Assembly (NCBI GenBank): GCA_007695115.1
Contig: REEK01000175.1
Coordinates: 1 to 44,637, forward strand
DNA length: 44,637 nucleotides
Direction: 5' to 3'
From: Sphaerobacteraceae bacterium
GTDB lineage: Bacteria > Chloroflexota > Chloroflexia > Thermomicrobiales > Thermomicrobiaceae
The position numbers and the translations under genes were made by a program. The notes below the pieces were generated by a model. The model was given only the letters and a program-made list of their open reading frames with translations. It was not told the DNA's origin and did no database searches. Below, in pieces: positions 7,370 through 14,057 of this stretch. Each line of letters starts with the position of its first letter. Position 1 is the first letter of the stretch.

Positions 7370-8470
7370 TCAGCTTGGTTCCAGCGCGGTGTCGCTTACC
7401 AGGGGCAATTGCGGAGATATATCGAGGTCGAATGTTGCCATGATGCCTCGTTGATAAAGATAGTAGCCTGCTCCGGCGATCATTGCCCCATTGTCCGTAC
7501 AGAGTCGCAGGCTCGGGCTCCGAAGCGGCACTGAGAGCGCGTTCTCCAGTCGCTTCCGAAGCAACGAGTTCGCCGCCACCCCACCAGCCAGCACAACCAT
7601 CGAAGCTCGATGCTCTTGTGCGGCTCGTTCCGTCTTCTTCACCAGTACATCGACGATGGCATCCTGAAAGTCTGCAGCGATATCTGATGCCGGCATATTT
7701 GGCGAATATTCAGGCGGCTCATGAACCGGGAATGGCTCAGTGGAAACGACCTTCTTCGCGCGAGTCGGCTCGCGCTTGTATTTCTCGACTTCACGAAGCA
7801 GCGCTGTCTTGAGTCCGCTGAAGCTGAAGTCGTAGCTATCGCCGAGCCAGGCACGGGGGAACGTGTGGCGACCCATCTTGCCCTCGGCAGAGGCTCGCTG
7901 GATAGCCGGTCCGCCCGGAAAACCGAGCCGGAGGATTCGCGCACCCTTGTCGAACGCCTCCCCGGCAGCATCGTCAATCGTTCTGCCGAGCACCTCGAAG
8001 TGTCCGTGATCCCGAATCAGTACCAGCTCAGTGTGGCCCCCCGAGACGATCAGACAGACGCACGGGAAGCGCGGCGGTTGAAACGTGGAATCGGATTGAT
8101 CCTCGGTGAGCCAGTTGGAATAGATGTGGCCTTCGAGGTGATTCACCGGAATCAGCGGGACGCCCCAGGCCATGCTCAACGCTTTGGCCGTGTTCATCCC
8201 GACGAGCAGAGATCCAGCCAGCCCGGGACCCTCAGTCACGGCGATCGCGTCGATCTCATCTTTCGAGACACCCGCATCCCGCAGCGCCAGATCGATGACC
8301 GGGATGATCGCGGTCACATGCCGACGTGAGGCAAGTTCCGGAACCACCCCACCGTAGCGCTCGTGCAGATCCTCTTGCGATCGGATGACGTTCGACAGAA
8401 TCACCTGACCGTCAGATACGACCGCGGCAGACGTCTCGTCACATGATGTTTCAATTCCGAGAATCAGCAT
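7370..8470 (-). CDS. tsaD: tRNA N6-threonylcarbamoyladenosine transferase TsaD
   Basis: TsaD transfers threonylcarbamoyl from its AMP adduct to A37 of ANN-decoding tRNAs, working with TsaB and TsaE. The 366-residue ASKHA-fold protein shows the N-terminal ETSCDETSAAVV, the metal-binding HxxxH in VNHLEGHIYSNW, the glycine loops VSGGHTEL and FPGGPAI, SFSGLKTALL, and the C-terminal nucleotide loop LAGGVAANSLLRKRL and CTDNGAMIA. I chose ATG at 8470 over GTG at 8476 because AGAGGTG stands at better spacing. It overlaps the 3' end of rimI by 20 nt. An insert of about 30 residues rich in Pro and Glu (around KYKREPTRAKKVVSTEPF) is longer than in E. coli TsaD. Confidence 0.96.
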   Translation of the reverse strand: MLILGIETSCDETSAAVVSDGQVILSNVIRSQEDLHERYGGVVPELASRRHVTAIIPVIDLALRDAGVSKDEIDAIAVTEGPGLAGSLLVGMNTAKALSMAWGVPLIPVNHLEGHIYSNWLTEDQSDSTFQPPRFPCVCLIVSGGHTELVLIRDHGHFEVLGRTIDDAAGEAFDKGARILRLGFPGGPAIQRASAEGKMGRHTFPRAWLGDSYDFSFSGLKTALLREVEKYKREPTRAKKVVSTEPFPVHEPPEYSPNMPASDIAADFQDAIVDVLVKKTERAAQEHRASMVVLAGGVAANSLLRKRLENALSVPLRSPSLRLCTDNGAMIAGAGYYLYQRGIMATFDLDISPQLPLVSDTALEPS

Positions 8471-9128
8471 GGTCACCTCTCGGTCGAATCAGCCCCTGCT
8501 CCAACAGTCGATCGGCCAGTCGATCGCGCATCGCTTCAACTTGCTCAACGTACTGCGGATCACTGAGTGATTGCGACCACATGATGTCAGCATCCTCGCC
8601 GTTGTCGCTATAGTATCGCCGTCTGACCCCGTACTTGGACATCCCGTACTTCTCGTAAAGACGCTGCGCCTGCGTGTTGGATACCCGGACCTCGAGCGTC
8701 AGCCAGTCGGCACCACGGGCGATCGATTCCTCAAAGAGCGACACGAACAGGAGTTCACCGAATCCCCGTCCCCGCAGCTCCGGGGCAACACCGATCGTCG
8801 TCACGTGCGCTTCACCGGCCCGAATCCACATCCCGGCGTAGCCGACGATCGGATCCTGCTCATCTTCAGCCCAGAACCATCGGGAAACCCGTGAAATCGG
8901 GTTGTCTCCGGCTTCCGCCGCACGAGCCTGCGCGCCGGGTAAACGCTGGCGAAGAACGATATAGAAGTTGCCTTCCGGGTTAGCAAGTTCCCGCCGGTAT
9001 GCCGATTGAGGCCACGGGTTCGTAAAACACCGATGATCGAGCTGGGAGACTTCGTGGACATCCTCGGGCTCCATCGGCTCCAGATAGACGTATGGGGTGA
9101 ATCGTGTTCGTTGTTTTTCGAGTGTCAC
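8451..9128 (-). CDS. rimI: Ribosomal-protein-alanine N-acetyltransferase RimI-like
   Basis: This GNAT acetyltransferase has 225 residues against about 150 for typical RimI. The N-terminal part (MEPEDVHEVSQLDHRCFTNP) and the acetyl-CoA loop (TTIGVAPELRGRGFGELL), then LEVRVSNTQAQRLYEKYGM, are characteristic of RimI. Extra length comes from an insert of about 25 residues after FYIVLRQRLPG and a charged C-terminal tail of about 45 residues. RimI acetylates the N-terminal alanine of ribosomal protein S18. Its position between tsaB and tsaD is a common bacterial arrangement and supports the call. It could have broader N-terminal acetylation specificity. Confidence 0.88.
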   Translation of the reverse strand: MTLEKQRTRFTPYVYLEPMEPEDVHEVSQLDHRCFTNPWPQSAYRRELANPEGNFYIVLRQRLPGAQARAAEAGDNPISRVSRWFWAEDEQDPIVGYAGMWIRAGEAHVTTIGVAPELRGRGFGELLFVSLFEESIARGADWLTLEVRVSNTQAQRLYEKYGMSKYGVRRRYYSDNGEDADIMWSQSLSDPQYVEQVEAMRDRLADRLLEQGLIRPRGDHADSRN

Positions 9129-9198
9129 TGGCTCGAGACCCTGCTCTCCTGCTCAGCTCGGTATTCGACAGTAAATCCGGATCTGCAATTGTTCCACG

Positions 9199-9876
9199 TT
9201 ATGTCGCACGGCGAGTACCGTGAACGTAAAGTGGTTCGATCGTCGCCGATTCGTCCGGCTCTCCAGCCTTCCAGCGTCTCCAGCCAAGCTCTGCCAGATT
9301 TCCGGGTCGGCGTGCCCGCAGAGACAGCAGCGGAAGCAGTTCTGAGCCATTCTCGAGCAAATCCGGGTCAACAGCGGATGGGATCTCCCCGATGATCACC
9401 GTGTTGGCGCCCGCACCGGCCGCAATCTCACTGAAATCGCGATTCTGTGGATCGCCGGAGCGTGTCCAGCGACCGCTTCGCTTGCGATAATCGCCCGAAA
9501 CAACCCGTCCTCGCCCTGCCGGAACGAACGCGCGAATCGACTCCGCCGACGTGCGATGCGGATACGCAGTTACATCGAGCGTATCGATCCCGTAGACCGG
9601 AACGGACCGACCGAATCCCAGTCCTTTTGCCGTGCTGAGACCAACACGCAGTCCGTTGAACATCCCCGGACCAACGGTGACGGCAACGGCACCGATGTGT
9701 TCCAGCGTCAATCGATTCAGGGTGAGGAGATGCTCGATCTGCACCAGCAGTGTCTGTGTCTGATTCCGCCCAGCGTGCCAGGAAAGCTCGGAGAGATGAG
9801 ACGCGGAGTAGAGCGCAATGCTGGATGTATCGGTAGACGTATCGATTGCGAGCATGACTGTGCCGGGATCAGCCAC
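9199..9876 (-). CDS. tsaB: t6A biosynthesis protein TsaB
   Basis: TsaB is the catalytically inactive paralogue of TsaD that scaffolds the TsaB-TsaD-TsaE complex for t6A formation. The 225-residue product contains the ASKHA start LAIDTSTDTSSIALY, the signature VGPGMFNGLRVGLSTAKGL, and a degenerate C-terminal half. The start is GTG at 9876, chosen because AAGGAGG lies 6 nt before it; the ATG at 9855 lacks such a site. The GTG overlaps the tsaE stop by 8 nt, so TsaE and TsaB are translationally coupled. The C-terminus ends with LEPLYVHG-like sequence (IEPLYVHGTRRAT), typical of bacterial TsaB. Confidence 0.94.
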   Translation of the reverse strand: MADPGTVMLAIDTSTDTSSIALYSASHLSELSWHAGRNQTQTLLVQIEHLLTLNRLTLEHIGAVAVTVGPGMFNGLRVGLSTAKGLGFGRSVPVYGIDTLDVTAYPHRTSAESIRAFVPAGRGRVVSGDYRKRSGRWTRSGDPQNRDFSEIAAGAGANTVIIGEIPSAVDPDLLENGSELLPLLSLRARRPGNLAELGWRRWKAGEPDESATIEPLYVHGTRRAT

Positions 9877-10378
9877 CGAAGACCTCCTTGCGGAACGCCT
9901 GTATTCTCTCCTCGTAGCGATCCCCGCGTGAGAAGAACCTGAGTTTGCGCTTTGTATCGGCAAGGTAGTCGATCGCCATCAACAAATGTTCCTGTGGCAC
10001 CAGCACTCCGAGTCGTTCCGGCCATTCGATCACGACGATACCGGACGGGTCATCGAGATACTCTTCATGCCCGAACGTATCGATCTCGCCAGCATCCTCG
10101 ATTCGATACAGATCGAGGTGATAGAGGGTAACAGGGTTTCCGTCTCCATCAACACCTTCGTGCTCCACCACCAGCGTAAACGTCGGACTCTGAACGTAGG
10201 TCGACACCTGCAAGCCCTGGGCTATTCCCTGTGTCAGCGCGGTCTTGCCCGAACCAACCTCTCCAAACAGCAGCACCACATCGCCCGGTCGAAGGACCTG
10301 CCCGAGGTGCAGTCCAACGTTCCGGGTCTGCTGGGGACTATGGCTGATGAGATCAAGTGTCGGCCGCTCTGCGTTCAT
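9869..10378 (-). CDS. tsaE: t6A biosynthesis ATPase TsaE
   Basis: TsaE is the small P-loop ATPase that drives turnover of the TsaB-TsaD complex. The 169-residue product shows Walker A FGEVGSGKTALTQG, SPTFTLVVEHEG, the metal-binding LYHLDLYRIED, and VVIEWPERLG, the standard TsaE series. ATG at 10378 was chosen over an upstream in-frame start at 10438 because homology begins there and GAGAG precedes it. Together with tsaB, rimI and tsaD it gives a nearly complete t6A set; tsaC (threonylcarbamoyl-AMP synthase) is not in this window. Confidence 0.93.
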   Translation of the reverse strand: MNAERPTLDLISHSPQQTRNVGLHLGQVLRPGDVVLLFGEVGSGKTALTQGIAQGLQVSTYVQSPTFTLVVEHEGVDGDGNPVTLYHLDLYRIEDAGEIDTFGHEEYLDDPSGIVVIEWPERLGVLVPQEHLLMAIDYLADTKRKLRFFSRGDRYEERIQAFRKEVFGG

Positions 10379-10452
10379 GACTCTCAATACGTTGATTCCG
10401 AGCCGATTCCGTTGCGTCCATCTTATCCCTGCCAGCAAACGTCAGGCAATGA

Positions 10453-11067
10453 TCAGGCCGGTGAACCAGCCCTGTCTCGTTCGGGCTCATGAAAACGCAG
10501 TCCGTCCCGAAGATCCTCGATCATGACGTCTGCCGGGCGGCGAAGCAGCATTCCAGCCATCCAGAGATCGCCAATTCCGCCACCGAGATTGATCGCCAGC
10601 GGGATCACCATCCAGGCCGCCAGATCGCCGATCGGCATAAGGGCCACACCAACGACCGAAATAAGGACGACCGGGGCCAGCGCAACGACGAAGAATTGTC
10701 CGCGGGTAAACCAGTGACCTGGTGACGTGCAATAGGCAACCGGCAGAATACGCTGGATCAACGCGAAGCCGAACTGCGGCCTGGCACCGAATAGCAGCAT
10801 GGCTGCGCCGTGCACCAGTTCGTGAATTACCAGCGTGGCGATCAGCATCAGCCCAAGGATGGGGAACGAGCCGAGCCCCATCTCGAGCGTCGTCTCGCCC
10901 GATAGCACAACCGCCAGAATCCCAAACCCGATAAACCCGGCAATGACTAGCAGCAGCCCCAGAATATTCCAGACCACAGAGTTAGCGAAGGTTGGTTTCC
11001 ACTCCTCCGTAGTCCATCCCGGCGGTGAGATCACTTCAGAATCTGTTGACTGGTCTTCTTCACTCAT
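10453..11067 (-). CDS. DUF3267 putative membrane zinc metalloprotease (intact HExxH)
   Basis: This 204-residue membrane protein has four to five hydrophobic segments and an HELVH zinc motif (residues 82-86) within a membrane helix, followed by a shared block reading roughly PVAYCTSPGHWFTRGQF, then LAPVVLIS. This matches the DUF3267 family, described as putative zincin peptidases. An intramembrane or membrane-proximal protease is therefore likely, substrate unknown. The ATG at 11067 overlaps the stop of the upstream paralogue by 4 nt (ATGA), so the two are coupled. A longer in-frame extension to 11340 is antisense-like overlap with the upstream gene and was rejected. Its paralogue next door lacks the catalytic Glu. 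Confidence 0.87.
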   Translation of the reverse strand: MSEEDQSTDSEVISPPGWTTEEWKPTFANSVVWNILGLLLVIAGFIGFGILAVVLSGETTLEMGLGSFPILGLMLIATLVIHELVHGAAMLLFGARPQFGFALIQRILPVAYCTSPGHWFTRGQFFVVALAPVVLISVVGVALMPIGDLAAWMVIPLAINLGGGIGDLWMAGMLLRRPADVMIEDLRDGLRFHEPERDRAGSPA

Positions 11068-11633
11068 GAGGGCAGAAACAATCGCAATCCATCGCGCTCG
11101 ACGCGTATCAGGGAATCCGTCGGGAGTTTCAGGGCAAGCCAGGCCGTCCATACGTCCCGAGTGGAAAGGCTGGAATTCAGCGCCAGCGGAACGATCAACC
11201 AGACCGACCGTGAGTCCAGTGGCAACAACAGAATGCCGATGAATGTGAGGATACCGAGTGGTGCAAGTGTGTAGAGAAGGAACTGACTCCGCGTGAAGAG
11301 GTGATCTCCCGGTCGACAGTACATTACCGGAATCATCCATTGAAGGACATCGACATCGAGCTGGGGGTTCGCGCCAGTCAGACGGGCTACCAGTGCGTGA
11401 ATCAGTTGATGTGCGGCGAGGATAAGCGGTGTCAGCACCACCATCGCGATCCAGCTGAACGTCAGTTCCTGGCTAGCTGTCGCGGCTCCAAACAGCGAAT
11501 AGAGCATCCCCAGGGTCATCACGGTCAGCAGGGCAAGCAAAATCGCCAGCGTGACCCACATTGTCGTGAGAACTCCGCCCGGCTCCCACCAGAGGATTCG
11601 GCCGTCGGCACTATCCACTCGGTCGCTGGTCAT
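11064..11633 (-). CDS. DUF3267 paralogue with altered HQxxH motif
   Basis: This 189-residue membrane protein is clearly paralogous to its downstream neighbour: both share a hydrophobic segment with a histidine pair followed by P(V)xYC..PG..FTR.QF and LAP. Here the motif is HQLIH (residues 75-79), so the Glu that polarises water in HExxH zincins is replaced by Gln. The two zinc-binding His remain. A catalytically dead or non-proteolytic partner is the simplest reading. The ATG at 11633 is preceded by TGGAGAG at proper spacing, preferred over TTG at 11645. It lies 27 nt downstream of thiL and overlaps the active paralogue by 4 nt. Confidence 0.85.
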   Translation of the reverse strand: MTSDRVDSADGRILWWEPGGVLTTMWVTLAILLALLTVMTLGMLYSLFGAATASQELTFSWIAMVVLTPLILAAHQLIHALVARLTGANPQLDVDVLQWMIPVMYCRPGDHLFTRSQFLLYTLAPLGILTFIGILLLPLDSRSVWLIVPLALNSSLSTRDVWTAWLALKLPTDSLIRVERDGLRLFLPS

Positions 11634-11660
11634 GGCTCTCCACAAGTCTGAGCGAGGTAC

Positions 11661-12695
11661 TTATCCCCAGTGAGCGTAGGCGCCGGGCTCGAGCTTCTCA
11701 ATCTTCCCGGACGGCATGCGCAGACGAACTTCTGGTTCTGCTTCACCAGGATCGACCATTCGTCCGATGACAGTCGGCAGGCGAAGTCCCGCTCGGCGGA
11801 AATTCCGATTGATCCGGGCAAGGACCGATGGCGACGCAGTAAAGAGCAGTTCGTAGTCCTCACCACCACGCAACGCAACCTCGATCCAGTCCTGAAACGC
11901 CCATTTGATGGACAGCGGCACCGGGATCTTCAATTCGTCGATCTCTGCCGACAGGCCACTCTGGGAACAGACCTTCGGCAGATCACCCAGGAGACCATCG
12001 CTGAGATCGATCGCGCAGCGAACTCCCGAACGGGCCAGAATTCGTCCCTCGCGAACGCGTGGCTTTGGCCGGAGAAATGCTTCCTCCATCGCCGGGCCAC
12101 CATCCAGCGTCCGAAGCTCCTGATCCAGCACTTCGAGTCCGCCGGCTGCCAGTCCAAGCGGACCGGTCACCGCAATCAGATCACCTTCGCGTGCCGAGGA
12201 ACGCTTCATCACAGAATCCGGGCCAGAGGTTGCCTCTCCGAGGACCGTGATGGAGATCATCACCGCAGTCTCCGACGTGGTGGTATCCCCACCCACGACG
12301 GCGGTTTTGAACTGATCCCCGAGCGCCACCATGCCCCGGTAGAGATCGGCAATTTCCCGATCACGCTCACTACCAGTCAGGCCAATGCTTACCAGCGCAA
12401 GTCTCGGCCGTGCGCCCATCGCGGCGAGATCGCTGAGATTCACGGCCAGCGCTTTGTGGCCAAGGCTCTTCCAGTCGCCCCATTCGAGACGGAAATGCTC
12501 TTCCTCGATCATCGTGTCAGTGGACATGACAATGTGACGACCCGGACTGGGTCGCCAGACGGCCGCGTCATCACCGATCCCGAGCGAGAGTCGCCCTGGC
12601 TGTGATCCGGCGACGACCGCCGTAAGGACATCGATCAGCTTGAATTCGCCGATGTCCCGAATACGCTTGCCGGATGTCGGCACTCGTTTTGACAC
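11661..12695 (-). CDS. thiL: Thiamine-monophosphate kinase ThiL
   Basis: ThiL phosphorylates thiamine monophosphate to thiamine diphosphate with ATP, the last step in cofactor synthesis. The 344-residue protein has the PurM-like architecture: IGEFKLIDVL, the metal and nucleotide loop LGIGDDAAVW, STDTMIEEEHF, HKALAVNLSDLAAMGARP, and VVGGDTTTS, then IDLSDGLLGDL and RGGEDYELLFT in the C-terminal domain. Length is typical. It is followed after 27 nt by the DUF3267 pair and preceded after 36 nt by the glycosyltransferase gene. No sign of a TPP riboswitch is seen in the short upstream gap. Confidence 0.96.
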   Translation of the reverse strand: MSKRVPTSGKRIRDIGEFKLIDVLTAVVAGSQPGRLSLGIGDDAAVWRPSPGRHIVMSTDTMIEEEHFRLEWGDWKSLGHKALAVNLSDLAAMGARPRLALVSIGLTGSERDREIADLYRGMVALGDQFKTAVVGGDTTTSETAVMISITVLGEATSGPDSVMKRSSAREGDLIAVTGPLGLAAGGLEVLDQELRTLDGGPAMEEAFLRPKPRVREGRILARSGVRCAIDLSDGLLGDLPKVCSQSGLSAEIDELKIPVPLSIKWAFQDWIEVALRGGEDYELLFTASPSVLARINRNFRRAGLRLPTVIGRMVDPGEAEPEVRLRMPSGKIEKLEPGAYAHWG

Positions 12696-12731
12696 CTGAC
12701 ACTCCCCCCGAAAACCCGGACCCCTGAACGA

Positions 12732-13880
12732 CTAACTGTCACCAAGTACGTCTCGATAAACAGCGACCGTCTCGCGCGCCGTTCGCTGCCACGTGTAATT
12801 TGCTGCCTGACTGGTCCCGGCAGCCTGCATCCATTGACGCCGCTCCAGGCTGGCCAGTACGGTCGAAATACCTTGCGCGATATCGTCCGGATCATCAGGA
12901 TCGACGAGAATCGCCGCGTCTCCGGCAACTTCTGGCAATGAGGTGCGGTTCGACGTCACAACCGGCACTCCACAGGCCATCGCTTCCAGTACCGGCAACC
13001 CGAACCCTTCATAGTAAGAAGGGTAGATACAGGCCGTTGCCGCACTATACCAAAGCGGCAACGTTTCCGACGCAGCATACCCGGCAAAGACAACGTTCCG
13101 CTCGATGTCCAGTCGCTTCACTTCATCGAATATGGCCGCGTACATCCAGCCCTCACCACCCACAATATAGAGCGGTACTCGCAGATCAGGCTCCAGTCTG
13201 GCATAGGCCCGGAGCAATCCAATCAGGTTCTTTCGTGGCTGGAGCGTTCCTACAAACAACAGGAAGTCGTCTGGCAGTGAGTTCTTCCAGCGGAAGCGGT
13301 GCAGTTCATCTGATCCCTGACGCGGGGTGAACGAGGCATCGACCCCGTTCGGGACCGCAGTGATCCGGTCCGGATCGACATCGAGCCGTTCGGCGACATC
13401 CTGTCCGGTGAACTGCGACACGGTGATGACCCGGTCAGCCTGGCGAGTCGACGCCCGCGTCATCGCCGTCAGGTAGCGACGCTGCATCGCCGGATACTGG
13501 TCCGGGTACTCGAGGAACGCAAGGTCGTGGATCGTCACCACGCTCGGCCTGCCGCTCATCAAGGGAACGATGTTCACCGGCCCGTGAATCAGATCGATCT
13601 CCATGTTCCGGGCTTGAAATGGCGCGGCAATCTGCTCCCAGAGGATCCGTACCGGTACCTTCCCGGTCGGCCAGCCCGTCCAGCGCCAGTCGATCGACCG
13701 ATCGAACGTCGCCAGCTTGCCCGGATGCCGGGCTGCTGCGCCGGCGAAAACGGACAGCGAATCGCTGGAATCGAGTTCTGCTGGCATGTAGCGAAGCAGA
13801 TTCTCGATATACCGACTGACGCCTGCCTGCCGGTAGCCTTCTTGAAACGAGAGCAACTGACCCAGAAGACCGATTCGCAT
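12732..13880 (-). CDS. GT4-family glycosyltransferase
   Basis: This 382-residue GT-B retaining glycosyltransferase transfers a sugar from a nucleotide donor. The N-terminal acceptor domain has RQAGVSRYIENLLRYMP; the C-terminal donor domain has LFVGTLQPRKNLIGLLRAY and the EX7E-type motif YPSYYEGFGLPVLEAMACGVPVV (cited in part: EGFGLPVLEAMACG). The start ATG at 13880 begins the conserved MRIGLLGQ strand; an in-frame extension to 13931 does not fit the fold. No polysaccharide cluster surrounds it, so acceptor and sugar are unknown. It is the first gene of the long minus-strand block and has a candidate extended -10 promoter just upstream. Confidence 0.92.
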   Translation of the reverse strand: MRIGLLGQLLSFQEGYRQAGVSRYIENLLRYMPAELDSSDSLSVFAGAAARHPGKLATFDRSIDWRWTGWPTGKVPVRILWEQIAAPFQARNMEIDLIHGPVNIVPLMSGRPSVVTIHDLAFLEYPDQYPAMQRRYLTAMTRASTRQADRVITVSQFTGQDVAERLDVDPDRITAVPNGVDASFTPRQGSDELHRFRWKNSLPDDFLLFVGTLQPRKNLIGLLRAYARLEPDLRVPLYIVGGEGWMYAAIFDEVKRLDIERNVVFAGYAASETLPLWYSAATACIYPSYYEGFGLPVLEAMACGVPVVTSNRTSLPEVAGDAAILVDPDDPDDIAQGISTVLASLERRQWMQAAGTSQAANYTWQRTARETVAVYRDVLGDS

Positions 13881-13921
13881 ACACACCCATGCCCGATAAC
13901 CAGTGATCGAATCGCCGGCAA

Positions 13922-13930
13922 ATCGTAGCA
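13922..13930 (-). promoter_or_regulatory. Candidate extended -10 promoter for the glycosyltransferase-led block
   Basis: TGCTACGAT on the minus strand is an extended -10 element, about 40 nt upstream of the glycosyltransferase ATG. A poor -35 (TGAGAC) stands 16 bp upstream. It is oriented to drive the minus-strand genes down to hisF. Confidence 0.4.
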
Positions 13931-13978
13931 CAGGCGTGAGGGCGTCTCATCGTCGAAGCGGTCCCCTCAACAGCCTGA

Positions 13979-13987
13979 TGCTATAAT
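13979..13987 (+). promoter_or_regulatory. Extended -10 promoter of the helicase gene
   Basis: TGCTATAAT is a perfect extended -10 box (TATAAT at 13982-13987). No -35 consensus is seen, as is common for extended -10 promoters. The predicted start near 13994 gives a leader of about 64 nt before the TTG codon. Confidence 0.6.
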
Positions 13988-14057
13988 CGCGAAGACGCGA
14001 TTCCGGGAACTATTTCTACGCACAAGCCTTGCGCGGGCCGCCGGGGAGTTACTGCTT

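Noticed and set aside
11068-11340. N-terminal extension of the intact DUF3267 gene
   Set aside because: It reads antilogous sequence inside the paralogue; the ATGA overlap gives a far better start.
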